From Streptomyces sp. GESEQ-4 (GTDB lineage Bacteria; Actinomycetota; Actinomycetes; Streptomycetales; Streptomycetaceae): 64,000 nucleotides of DNA. Shown piece after piece: positions 35,545-43,762 of the stretch. The DNA lies in the NCBI RefSeq assembly GCF_017948455.1, contig NZ_JAFFSU010000005.1:124001-188000 (forward strand), given 5' to 3'. Each line of letters begins with the position of its first letter. Position 1 is the stretch's first letter. The position numbers and the translations under genes are program-made. Under the pieces are notes generated by a model. It did not search any database. It was given only the letters and a program-made list of their open reading frames with translations, and had not been told where the DNA came from.

Positions 35545-35578
35545 ACGTCGTCAAGGAGCCCTCGTACGTCGTTAAGGT
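35537..35578. repeat. 21-bp exact-length tandem duplication
   Basis: Units 35537-35557 and 35558-35578 both start GCCCTCGTACGTCGT and end AAGG plus one base, differing at two positions. The first unit overlaps the right arm of the terminator. The second unit supplies the AAGG that serves as ribosome binding site for the aminopeptidase, 7 bases before its ATG. Confidence 0.75.
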
Positions 35579-35584
35579 GAACCC

Positions 35585-36883
35585 ATGAGCGAACCCCACC
35601 GCTTCGACCGCGGCCACACCGACGACCTCATGACCTTCCTGGCGGCGAGCCCGACGCCGTACCACGCCGTGGCGAACACCGCCGAGCGGCTGGAGAAGGC
35701 CGGCTTCAAGCAGGTCGCGGAGACGGACGCCTGGGACGGGTCGAGCGGCGGCAAGTACGTGCTGCGCGGTGGCGCGATCATCGCCTGGTACATCCCCGAG
35801 AGCGCCGCGGCGCACACGCCGTACCGGATCGTCGGCGCGCACACCGACTCGCCGAACCTGCGGGTCAAGCCGCTGCCGGACGCCGGGGCGCACGGCTGGC
35901 GGCAGGTGGCGGTCGAGATCTACGGCGGCCCGCTGATGAACTCCTGGCTGGACCGCGACCTGGGGCTTGCGGGCCGGCTGACGCTCAGGGACGGCTCGAC
36001 GCGCCTGGTGAACGTCGACCGCCCGCTCCTGCGCGTCCCCCAACTCGCCATCCACCTGGACCGCTCGGTCTCCTCCGAGGGCCTCAAACTCGACAAGCAG
36101 CGCCATCTCCAGCCGGTCTGGGGCCTGAGCGACACCGTGCGGGACGGCGACCTGATCGCGTTCCTGGAGTCGGAGAGCGATCTGGCCGCGGGCGAGGTCA
36201 CCGGCTGGGACCTGATGGTCCACTCCGTGGAACCGCCCGCCTACCTGGGCCGCGACAAGGAACTGCTCGCGGGCCCCCGCATGGACAACCTGCTCTCCGT
36301 GCACGCGGCCACGGCGGCACTGGCCGCGGTGGCGACCGGCGGCGCGGGGCTGCCGTACATCCCGGTGCTGGCCGCCTTCGACCACGAGGAGAACGGCTCG
36401 CAGAGCGACACGGGCGCGGACGGGCCGCTGCTCGGCAGCGTGCTGGAGCGTTCGGTGTTCGCGCGCGGTGGATCGTACGAGGACAAGGCGCGCGCCTTCG
36501 CGGGCACCGTCTGTCTCTCCTCCGACACCGGCCACGCCGTCCACCCCAACTACGCGGAGCGGCACGACCCGACGCACCACCCGCGCGTCAACGGCGGGCC
36601 GATCCTGAAGGTGAACGTCAACAACCGCTATGCGACGGACGGTTCGGGCCGCGCGGTGTGGGCCGCGGCCTGCGAGAAGGCGAACGTCCCCTTCCAGTCC
36701 TTCGTCTCCAACAACTCCATGCCCTGCGGCACGACCATCGGCCCCATCACCGCGGCCCGGCACGGCATCAAGACCGTCGACATCGGCGTGGCGATCCTGT
36801 CGATGCACAGTGCGCGGGAGTTGTGCGGGGTGGACGATCCGCATCTGCTGGCGAACGCGATGGTGGCCTTCCTGGAGGGGTAA
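35585..36883 (+). CDS. M18-family metalloaminopeptidase
   Basis: A 432-residue cytoplasmic zinc aminopeptidase of the M18 (aspartyl aminopeptidase/ApeB) family. Metal and catalytic motifs are GAHTDSPNLRVKP (His, Asp), AFDHEENGSQSDTGADGPL (Glu-Glu), SSDTGHAVHPNY (Asp, His) and the C-terminal LSMHSARELCG (His). It trims acidic or neutral N-terminal residues from peptides as a dodecamer in characterised members. Length is normal and the C-terminus complete. ATG 35585 with AAGG upstream. Confidence 0.92.
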   Translation: MSEPHRFDRGHTDDLMTFLAASPTPYHAVANTAERLEKAGFKQVAETDAWDGSSGGKYVLRGGAIIAWYIPESAAAHTPYRIVGAHTDSPNLRVKPLPDAGAHGWRQVAVEIYGGPLMNSWLDRDLGLAGRLTLRDGSTRLVNVDRPLLRVPQLAIHLDRSVSSEGLKLDKQRHLQPVWGLSDTVRDGDLIAFLESESDLAAGEVTGWDLMVHSVEPPAYLGRDKELLAGPRMDNLLSVHAATAALAAVATGGAGLPYIPVLAAFDHEENGSQSDTGADGPLLGSVLERSVFARGGSYEDKARAFAGTVCLSSDTGHAVHPNYAERHDPTHHPRVNGGPILKVNVNNRYATDGSGRAVWAAACEKANVPFQSFVSNNSMPCGTTIGPITAARHGIKTVDIGVAILSMHSARELCGVDDPHLLANAMVAFLEG

Positions 36884-36957
36884 CTGACGCACCGCCGGGT
36901 ACTCGCCCCCGACCGGAAGACCGGAACGACCGGACCGGACAGGGAGGCGAACAGCTC

Positions 36958-37194
36958 ATGGGCCTCGGCGGATGCATCATCCTCATCGCCGCGGGAGCCA
37001 TCCTCAGCTTCGCGACCGACTGGCACATGGAGGGGGTCAACCTCGACCTGGTCGGCGTCATCCTGATGATCGTCGGACTGATCGGAGTGGTGACGTTCAG
37101 CAGCGTCGCACGGCGCCGGCGGGTCGTGGTGCCACCCTCGACGCCGGTCATCGAAGAGGAACGGCACCACTACCACGACGGATACGGCCGCTGA
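36958..37194 (+). CDS. DUF6458-type small membrane protein
   Basis: A 78-residue protein with two hydrophobic helices (about 3-18 and 26-49). The short connection DWHMEGVNLDLVG is the recognisable part of the family, and a basic, His-rich cytoplasmic tail ends RHHYHDGYGR. GGGAGG lies about 10 bases upstream of ATG 36958. Function unknown. It lies 74 bases after the aminopeptidase stop and just before the convergent cupin gene (2-base gap). Confidence 0.8.
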   Translation: MGLGGCIILIAAGAILSFATDWHMEGVNLDLVGVILMIVGLIGVVTFSSVARRRRVVVPPSTPVIEEERHHYHDGYGR

Positions 37195-37196
37195 CG

Positions 37197-37583
37197 TCAG
37201 GTCAGGGCATGCCCCGTCGTGGCGTCCACATGGTCCGGCACCTCGTCGTGGCGGTCGCCCACGGTGAGGGTGCCGGTGGGTTCGAAGAGCAGGATGGCGG
37301 CGGGGGCAGGGGCGTACGGCTTGTGTTCCGTGCCGCGAGGGACCGTGAAGACGGAGCCCTTCGGCAGGACGACCGTGCGTTCGCCCTGCGCCTCCCGCAG
37401 CGAGATCTGCAGCTCGCCGTCCAGGACCAGGAAGAACTCGTCGGTGTGGTCGTGGACGTGCCAGACGTGGTCGCCGTCGACCTTGGCGACGCGGACGTCG
37501 TAGTCGTTGACGGCCGTCACGATGCGGGGGCTCCACGTTTCAGCGAAGGAGGAGAGCGCCTTTTCCAGCGAGATGGGTTCCAT
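37197..37583 (-). CDS. Single-domain cupin protein
   Basis: A 128-residue cupin. The metal-binding motif 1 is HVWHVHDHTDEFFLVLDGEL (three His and a Glu) and motif 2 is PRGTEHKPYAP, so the metal site is complete. Such small cupins can be isomerases, dioxygenases or ligand sensors. ATG 37583 is preferred over the long open frame, which runs into the divergent regulator. It is divergent from a GlxA-type regulator across 51 bases, which suggests regulation by that protein. Substrate unknown. Confidence 0.85.
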   Translation of the reverse strand: MEPISLEKALSSFAETWSPRIVTAVNDYDVRVAKVDGDHVWHVHDHTDEFFLVLDGELQISLREAQGERTVVLPKGSVFTVPRGTEHKPYAPAPAAILLFEPTGTLTVGDRHDEVPDHVDATTGHALT

Positions 37584-37634
37584 GCGCCCATCGTGCGGGT
37601 GGCCGGGAGCGCGTGCGAGTGCTAGGAATCGCAC

Positions 37635-38636
37635 ATGCCGCAAGGATCCTCTCAGCCGCGTACACATAGCGTCGCCGTGATCGTCGACGAAGGCACCAAC
37701 CCCTTCGAAGTCGGCGTCGCCACCGAGTTGTTCGGGCTGCCGCGGCCCGAGCTGGGGCTCCCTGGCGCTCTGTACGACGTCACCTTGTGCACGCCCACCC
37801 CTGAAGTCCGGATGAACCACGGCTTCTTCACCCTCACCGGCGTGCCCGGCCTCGAGGTCGTCGACGCGGCCGACACCCTCGTCGTCCCCGGCCGCCCCGA
37901 CAACGTCGTACCGCGCGGCGCCGCCGTCCTCGACGCCATCCGCCGCACCCACGCGCGCGGGGCGAGGATCATGAGCCTGTGCACCGGAAGCTTCGCGCTC
38001 GCCGAGGCCGGACTGCTCGACGGACGCCGGGCCACCACGCACTGGCGCTGGGCCGACACCTTCCGGGAACTGCATCCGAAGGTTCTGCTGGAACCGGACG
38101 TGCTCTTCGTCGACGAGGGCGACGTCCTCACCGCCGCGGGCAGCGCCGCCGCGCTCGACCTGTGCCTGCATGTCGTACGGCGGGACCATGGCGCCGACGT
38201 CGCCAATGCCGTGTCCCGGCGGCTGGTGTTCGCCGCGCACCGGGACGGCGGGCAGAAGCAGTTCGTGGAACGGCCGCTGCCGGACGTGCCCGACGAATCG
38301 CTGGGCCCCCTGCTGGCATGGGCGCAGGCCCGGCTGAGCGAGCCGCTGACGGTGGCGGACCTCGCGGCGCGGGCGGCGGTCAGCCCGGCCACCCTGCACC
38401 GCCGCTTCCGGGCCCAGCTGGGGACGACCCCGCTGGCCTGGCTGACCGGGGAGCGCGTCGCGCTGGCGTGCCGGATGATCGAGCGCGGGGAGGAACGGCT
38501 CGACGTGGTCGCCGCGCGCAGCGGTCTGGGCACCGCCGCCAATCTGCGGGCGCGGCTGCGGCGCGAGACCGGGCTCAGCCCGTCGGCCTACCGGCGGCGT
38601 TTCGGGGCCGGTGGCGTGGAAGTCCTGATGCCATGA
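37635..38636 (+). CDS. GlxA-family (DJ-1/PfpI + AraC) transcriptional regulator
   Basis: A 333-residue regulator. Residues 12-185 are a DJ-1/PfpI-like domain (VIVDEGTNPFEV, the nucleophile elbow SLCTGSFALAEAGLL with Cys, then TTHW). Residues 225-330 are an AraC HTH pair (LTVADLAARAAVSPATLHRRFRAQLGTTP, GLGTAANLRARLRRETGLSPSAYRRRF). The stop overlaps the start of the LURP-one gene (ATGA, 38633-38636), implying coupled translation. It is divergent from the cupin gene, a likely target. Confidence 0.9.
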   Translation: MPQGSSQPRTHSVAVIVDEGTNPFEVGVATELFGLPRPELGLPGALYDVTLCTPTPEVRMNHGFFTLTGVPGLEVVDAADTLVVPGRPDNVVPRGAAVLDAIRRTHARGARIMSLCTGSFALAEAGLLDGRRATTHWRWADTFRELHPKVLLEPDVLFVDEGDVLTAAGSAAALDLCLHVVRRDHGADVANAVSRRLVFAAHRDGGQKQFVERPLPDVPDESLGPLLAWAQARLSEPLTVADLAARAAVSPATLHRRFRAQLGTTPLAWLTGERVALACRMIERGEERLDVVAARSGLGTAANLRARLRRETGLSPSAYRRRFGAGGVEVLMP

Positions 38637-39127
38637 GATTCCTCGTACGCGACAGGCTCCTCGGCTTCGGTGACGACTACTGGATCGAGGACGACAGCGG
38701 CAACAAGGTGTACCTCGTCGACGGCAAGGCGATGCGGCTGCGGGACACCTTCGAGCTGAAGGACACCCAGGGGCGCGTCCTCATCGACATCCACCAGAAG
38801 ATGCTCGCCCTGCGGGACACGATGGTGATCGAGCGCAACGGCGACCCCCTGGCCCGCATCAAGCGCAAGCGGATGTCCCTCCTGCGCAACCACTACCGGG
38901 TGTCCCTCGTCGACGGCACCGCACTCGACGTCAGCGGCAAGATCCTCGACCGTGAATTCGCCGTCGAGTACGCCGGTGAACTCCTCGCCGTGATCTCCCG
39001 CCGATGGCTGCACATCCGCGACACCTACGGCGTAGACGTCGTACGCGGCGACGCGGACCCGGCACTGCTGATCGCGGTGACGGTGTGCGTGATCCATCTG
39101 GCGGAGAAGGAAAGGGATGGGGACTGA
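38633..39127 (+). CDS. LURP-one/Tubby-like fold protein
   Basis: A 164-residue protein of the LURP-one-related family: a run of beta strands (FLVRDRLLGFGDDYWIEDDSGNKVYLVDGKA, RDTFELKDTQGRVLIDIHQK, RDTMVIERNG) closed by a hydrophobic C-terminal helix (ALLIAVTVCVIHLAEKE). Related to tubby-type phospholipid-binding or scramblase folds, though the bacterial role is unknown. The start overlaps the GlxA stop by 4 bases. The dispersed hairpin repeat begins 2 bases after its stop codon. Confidence 0.85.
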   Translation: MRFLVRDRLLGFGDDYWIEDDSGNKVYLVDGKAMRLRDTFELKDTQGRVLIDIHQKMLALRDTMVIERNGDPLARIKRKRMSLLRNHYRVSLVDGTALDVSGKILDREFAVEYAGELLAVISRRWLHIRDTYGVDVVRGDADPALLIAVTVCVIHLAEKERDGD

Positions 39128-39129
39128 TA

Positions 39130-39190
39130 GCGCCCCATAGGGGCGCGGGGAACTGCGCGACCAGCCACGACGGCCCCGCAGCCGCCCGAC
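39130..39190. repeat. Dispersed hairpin-plus-tail repeat, copy 2
   Basis: The GCGCCCC/GGGGCGC stem (39130-39136, 39140-39146) and the tail starting GGGGAACTGCGCGACCAGCC are identical to copy 1 at 166-220. The loop is ATA instead of GAA, and similarity continues as CCCGCAG. Its position directly after the LURP-one stop codon fits a terminator. Confidence 0.75.
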
Positions 39191-39257
39191 AGCCAACCTC
39201 GGCACCCCGGAGCGCGCATCGGTATCCGCATCGCCGCACGTGTGAGACAAAAGACCC

Positions 39258-41933
39258 ATGACCGAATTTCTCGGTCGCATGCGCCGGGCGCTGAGCATCC
39301 GCACCGTCGCCCGGCAGGTCTTCGTCCTGCAGGCGGCGATCGTCGTGCTGCTCGTGGTCGCCGCCGTGATCGCCGTGGTGCTGCAGGTGCGCGGCGACAG
39401 CGAGCGCGAGGCCCGCAACCGTTCCCTCGCCGTGGCCGAGACGTTCGCGAACGCGCCGGGCGTCGTGGCGGCCCTGGAGGCGCCGGACCCGTCCGCGGTG
39501 CTCCAGCCGCGCGCGGAGGCGGCACGCAAGGCGTCCGACGTGGACTTCATCGTGGTGATGACCCCGGAAGGGATCCGCTACACCCACCCCAACCCCGCCC
39601 AGATCGGCAAGCACTACATCGGCCACATCGCCCCGGCCGCGGCGGGCGGGGTCGTACGGGAGACCTTCACCGGCACGCTGGGCCCCTCCGTGCGTGCCGT
39701 CGTCCCCGTGGAGGACGCCGACGGCAAGGTCATCGGCCTGGTCGCCGCCGGTGTGACGCTGGCCAGCGTGGGCGGGGTGGTCGATCACCAGCTGCCCGTG
39801 CTGTTCGCCTCGGCCGGGGTCGCCCTCGCCGTCGCCACCGGCGGGACCGCTCTGGTCAGCAGGCGGCTGCGGCACCAGACGCGCGGGCTCGGGCCCACCG
39901 AGATGACCCGGATGTACGAGCATCACGACGCGGTCCTGCACTCCGTACGGGAAGGCGTGCTGATCATGGACGGAGACGGGCGGCTGGCGCTGGCCAACGA
40001 CGAGGCGCGGCGGCTGCTCGGACTGGGCCCGTACGCGGAGGGCCGGCTCATCCAGGACCTCGGCATCGACCGCGACCTGGCCCGGCTGCTGGCGTCCGGC
40101 CGGGACGCCACCGACGAGGTGCAGCTGTCGCGGGGCCGGCTGCTGGCGGTCAGCCGGCGGTCCACCGCGTGGGACGGCGGGCCGCCCGGCAGCGTCGCCA
40201 CCCTGCGCGACACCACCGAGCTGCAGGCCCTCACCGGCCGGGCGGAGGTGGCGCAGCAACGGCTGCGGCTGCTGTACGACGCCGGACTGGAGATCGGCAC
40301 CAGCCTCGACGTGACCCGCACCTCGCAGGAGCTGTCCGACTTCGCGGTCCCCCGGTTCGCCGACTACGTCACCGTCGACGTGGCCGACCCCGTGCTGCGG
40401 GGCGGGGAGCCGAAGGCGGGCATCACCGACATGCGGCGCGTCGCGTTCCAGGGCGTGAAGGAGGGCAGCCCGCTCTACGCGCCCGGCAAGCTGATCCACT
40501 TCGCGGCGACCACCCCGCAGGCGGCCGGGTTCCTCGCCGGTGAGCCGGTGCTCGAGGAGGACCTGACCACGTTCTCCGGCTGGCAGGTGCAGGAACCCGA
40601 ACGGGCCCGGAACATCGTCGCGTTCGGCATCCACTCGATGCTCGCGGTGCCGCTGCGCGCCCGCGGCGTCATCATGGGCGTGGCCACCTTCTGGCGCGCC
40701 GACCAGCAGGAACCCTTCGAACGGGACGACATCTCCCTCGCCGAGGAACTCGTCGCCCGCGCCGCCGTCAGCATCGACAACGCCCGCCGCTACACCCGCG
40801 AGCACGACATGGCCGTCACCCTGCAGCGCAGCCTGCTGCCGCGGGCCCTGCCCGACCAGAGCGCCCTGGACGTGGCCTACCGCTATCTGCCCGCGCAGGC
40901 CGCGCAGGGCGGGGTCGGCGGCGACTGGTTCGACGTCATCCCGCTGCCGGGCGCGCGGGTGGCGCTGGTCGTGGGCGACGTGGTGGGGCACGGCCTGCAT
41001 GCGGCGGCCACGATGGGCAGGCTGCGGACCGCCGTCCACAACTTCTCGACCCTGGATCTTCCGCCCGACGAACTCCTGTGGCACATGGACGAGTTGGTGG
41101 CACGCATCGACCAGGACGAGGAAGGGGACGAGGGCGGCGGCGAGGACGAGAACGCGCCGGTCACCGGGGCGACCTGCCTGTACGCCGTCTACGACCCCGC
41201 GTCCGGCGTCTGCACCCTCTCCCGCGCGGGCCATCTCGAACCGGCGCTCGTCCGTCCGGACGGCGAGGCGGAGTTCGTCACCGTCCCCGGCGGCCCTCCG
41301 CTGGGCCTGGGCGGCGGGCTCCCCTTCGAGGTGACGACGGTGCAACTGCCGGAAGGCAGCGGCCTCGTGCTCTACACCGACGGCCTGGTGGAGGACCAGC
41401 GCCGCGACATCGACGACGGCCTGGAACTGCTCCGCCGCGCCCTCACCGGCCCCGGCCGCACCCCGGAGGAGACCTGCGACGCCACCCTCGACGCCCTGCG
41501 GCCCGACCGGCAGCGCGACGACATCGCCCTGGTCGTCGCCCGCGCCCACAGACTCGCCGCCGACCGCACGGCGTCCTGGGACGTACCGCCCGACCCCTCA
41601 GCGGTCGGCCGCGTCCGGGCGGCGGCCACCCGGACCCTCCAGTCCTGGGGCCTGTCGGACGAGGCCTTCACCACCGAACTGATCCTCAGCGAACTCGTCA
41701 CCAACGCCCTCCGCCACGCCACCGCCCCCATCCACGTCCGCCTCATCCGCGACCGCACCCTGATCTGCGAGGTCTCCGACGCCAGCAGCACGGCCCCACA
41801 TCTACGCCGCGCGGCCACGACGGACGAGGGCGGACGGGGGCTGTTCCTGGTGGCGCAGGTCGCGGAGCGGTGGGGGACGCGGTATTCGGGGGGCGGGAAG
41901 GTGATCTGGACGGAGCAGCCGCTGGAGAAGTGA
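39258..41933 (+). CDS. Membrane sensor SpoIIE phosphatase with PAS, GAF and HATPase domains
   Basis: An 891-residue protein. A first membrane helix (about 22-44) and a second (about 178-198) flank an extracellular Cache-like sensor of the CitA/DcuS type (FIVVMTPEGIRYTHPNPAQIGKHY). Next come PAS (about 220-320), GAF (about 330-515), PP2C/SpoIIE phosphatase (about 530-750: GGDWFDVIPL, GDVVGHGLHAAATMG, YTDGLVEDQ) and a HATPase_c domain (about 770-891: ELILSELVTNALRHA, DEGGRGLFLVAQVAERWG). It probably responds to a small external organic acid and acts on an anti-anti-sigma factor. No partner gene is nearby. Confidence 0.9.
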   Translation: MTEFLGRMRRALSIRTVARQVFVLQAAIVVLLVVAAVIAVVLQVRGDSEREARNRSLAVAETFANAPGVVAALEAPDPSAVLQPRAEAARKASDVDFIVVMTPEGIRYTHPNPAQIGKHYIGHIAPAAAGGVVRETFTGTLGPSVRAVVPVEDADGKVIGLVAAGVTLASVGGVVDHQLPVLFASAGVALAVATGGTALVSRRLRHQTRGLGPTEMTRMYEHHDAVLHSVREGVLIMDGDGRLALANDEARRLLGLGPYAEGRLIQDLGIDRDLARLLASGRDATDEVQLSRGRLLAVSRRSTAWDGGPPGSVATLRDTTELQALTGRAEVAQQRLRLLYDAGLEIGTSLDVTRTSQELSDFAVPRFADYVTVDVADPVLRGGEPKAGITDMRRVAFQGVKEGSPLYAPGKLIHFAATTPQAAGFLAGEPVLEEDLTTFSGWQVQEPERARNIVAFGIHSMLAVPLRARGVIMGVATFWRADQQEPFERDDISLAEELVARAAVSIDNARRYTREHDMAVTLQRSLLPRALPDQSALDVAYRYLPAQAAQGGVGGDWFDVIPLPGARVALVVGDVVGHGLHAAATMGRLRTAVHNFSTLDLPPDELLWHMDELVARIDQDEEGDEGGGEDENAPVTGATCLYAVYDPASGVCTLSRAGHLEPALVRPDGEAEFVTVPGGPPLGLGGGLPFEVTTVQLPEGSGLVLYTDGLVEDQRRDIDDGLELLRRALTGPGRTPEETCDATLDALRPDRQRDDIALVVARAHRLAADRTASWDVPPDPSAVGRVRAAATRTLQSWGLSDEAFTTELILSELVTNALRHATAPIHVRLIRDRTLICEVSDASSTAPHLRRAATTDEGGRGLFLVAQVAERWGTRYSGGGKVIWTEQPLEK

Positions 41934-41949
41934 CGGCAGGTCTACGGCC

Positions 41950-42744
41950 TCACCTGCGCGGCGGCGCCAGCCCCAGTACGCGATCCTTGAGCGCCGGGAA
42001 CTGGTCCCGCGTCACCGAGACCTTCCCGGGATCGAACTCCACCGCGAGGACCTCCTCCCCGGCACCCGCCTCCGCGAGGACCTCCCCCCACGGATCGACC
42101 ACGATCGAGTGACCGGCCTGCGGAACCCCGGCGTGGGTCCCGGCCGTTCCACAGGCGAGCACGAACGCCTGGTTCTCCACCGCCCGCGCCTGAGCCAGCA
42201 GCGTCCAGTGCGCCCGGCGCCGCTCCGGCCAGCCCGCCGGGACGACGAAGGTCTCGGCACCGGCGTCGACGAGAGAGCGGAAGAGTTCGGGGAAACGGAG
42301 GTCGTAGCAGGTGCCCACGCCGATGGTCGTCTCCGGCAGGCGAACCGTCACCAGTTCCTGGCCCGCGCCCATCAGCACCGCCTCGCCCTTGTCGAACCCG
42401 AAGCGGTGGATCTTGCGGTAGGCGGCGGCCAGGTCACCGGAGGGAGAGAAGACGAGAGACGTGTTGTAGAGCGGCCCGTCGGGGTCCCGTTCCGGAATGG
42501 AGCCCGCGTGCAGCCACACGCCGGCGTCGCTCGCGGCCTTCGCCATCACCTCGTACGTCGGCCCTTCGAGCGGCTCGGCCTCGGTGCCGAACTCCTCGTA
42601 CGCGAAGGCCCCCGTCGTCCACAGTTCCGGCAGTACGACGAGATCCGCGCCCGCCTGCTCCCGTACCAGAGAAGCGACGCGCCGTCGGCGCGATTCGACC
42701 GATTCACCCTCGTTCACCGCGATCTGGAGCAATGAGGCGCGCAC
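41950..42744 (-). CDS. Carbon-nitrogen hydrolase (nitrilase superfamily)
   Basis: A 264-residue amidase-type member of the nitrilase superfamily. The Glu-Lys-Cys catalytic triad is visible: Glu40 (VVLPELWTTG), Lys111 (YRKIHRFGFDKG) and Cys146 (GVGTCYDLRFPEL). It probably hydrolyses a small amide or deaminated metabolite, as in the Nit2/omega-amidase group. GTG 42744 gives the normal N-terminus (VRASLLQIAVNEG), with AGGACGG upstream; a longer frame is open to 42804 but unlikely. Divergent from the MDMPI gene. Confidence 0.88.
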   Translation of the reverse strand: MRASLLQIAVNEGESVESRRRRVASLVREQAGADLVVLPELWTTGAFAYEEFGTEAEPLEGPTYEVMAKAASDAGVWLHAGSIPERDPDGPLYNTSLVFSPSGDLAAAYRKIHRFGFDKGEAVLMGAGQELVTVRLPETTIGVGTCYDLRFPELFRSLVDAGAETFVVPAGWPERRRAHWTLLAQARAVENQAFVLACGTAGTHAGVPQAGHSIVVDPWGEVLAEAGAGEEVLAVEFDPGKVSVTRDQFPALKDRVLGLAPPRR

Positions 42745-42924
42745 GCTACCACCGTCCTGGCATTCGAGCCGTACACACGGCCTACGATCGTCACACGAAA
42801 GCACTGCCGGGGTGCCTCACAGCAGCGTAACTTAGCGTTCCAAGACACCCGCCGACAGCAGCCGCCTCCCACTGGCAACGCCGCCACAACCAAGCCTGTA
42901 CCGACCGCCGAGGGGTCCCGTTCC

Positions 42925-43749
42925 GTGAGTCTGCATCCCACTCTCCAGCCCTACGCCGACGCCTGGACCCACTCCATCGAAGCGATATCCGAGCTGGTGC
43001 AGCCCCTTGTGGAGGGCGAGTGGAACCGGCGGACACCGTGCCCCGGCTGGTCGGTCCGTGACGTCGTCTCCCATGTCATCGGCCTGGACTGCGAGATGCT
43101 CGGCGACCCGCGCCCCATCCACACGCTCCCGCGCGACCTCTTCCATGTGACGAACGACCACCAGCGCTACATGGAGATGCAGGTCGACGTACGCCGCCAC
43201 CACACGGGGCCCGAGATGACCTCCGAGCTGGAGCTGGTCACCATCCGGCGCAACCGCCAGCTGCGGAACGAGTCCCGCGACCCGGGGACGAAGGTGCGCG
43301 GCCCGCTCGGCACCGAGATCACGCTCGAAGAGTCCATGCGCCATCACGCGTTCGACGTCTGGGCCCACGAACAGGATCTCCGTGTCGCCCTCGGACACCC
43401 CGGAAACCTCGATTCGCCCGGCGCGCACGTGGCCCGTGACGTCCTCCTCGAGGCCCTCCCCGACATCGTCGCGAACAAGGCGAACGCGCCTCGCAGCTCG
43501 GCGGTCGTCTTCGACGTCCACGGCCCCATCGAGTTCCTGCGCACCATCCGCGTCGACATCCAGGGCCGCGGCACTCTCGAAACGGCCCCTGCCCTCGGCC
43601 CCGCCGCCACCCTCACCCTCGACTGGGAGACCTACATCCGGCTGGCCTTCGGGCGCGTGTCGGTGGAGTCGGTCGCCGACCGGATCAAGGCCGAGGGCGA
43701 TGTGGATCTGGCGGCGGCGATTCTGCGGAACTTCACGGTGACGCCGTAG
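42925..43749 (+). CDS. Maleylpyruvate-isomerase-type, mycothiol-dependent (MDMPI/DinB-like) protein
   Basis: A 274-residue protein of the actinobacterial MDMPI family. The metal triad is His50 (VVSHVIGLD), Asp144 and His148 (HHAFDVWAHEQDLR), matching the His-Glu/Asp-His ligands of the characterised isomerase. An SCP2-like C-terminal beta domain follows (TIRVDIQGRGTLE...LTLDWETYIRLAFGR). Members transfer or use mycothiol, the actinobacterial thiol, in diverse reactions, so the actual substrate is open. GTG start at 42925. Convergent with a lipoprotein gene. Confidence 0.85.
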   Translation: MSLHPTLQPYADAWTHSIEAISELVQPLVEGEWNRRTPCPGWSVRDVVSHVIGLDCEMLGDPRPIHTLPRDLFHVTNDHQRYMEMQVDVRRHHTGPEMTSELELVTIRRNRQLRNESRDPGTKVRGPLGTEITLEESMRHHAFDVWAHEQDLRVALGHPGNLDSPGAHVARDVLLEALPDIVANKANAPRSSAVVFDVHGPIEFLRTIRVDIQGRGTLETAPALGPAATLTLDWETYIRLAFGRVSVESVADRIKAEGDVDLAAAILRNFTVTP

Positions 43750-43762
43750 CCGGGCCGTCGGT

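Noticed and set aside
38931..41549. An 872-codon open frame on the minus strand
   Set aside because: It is the antisense of the Cache-PAS-GAF-SpoIIE phosphatase; composition is typical of a shadow frame.
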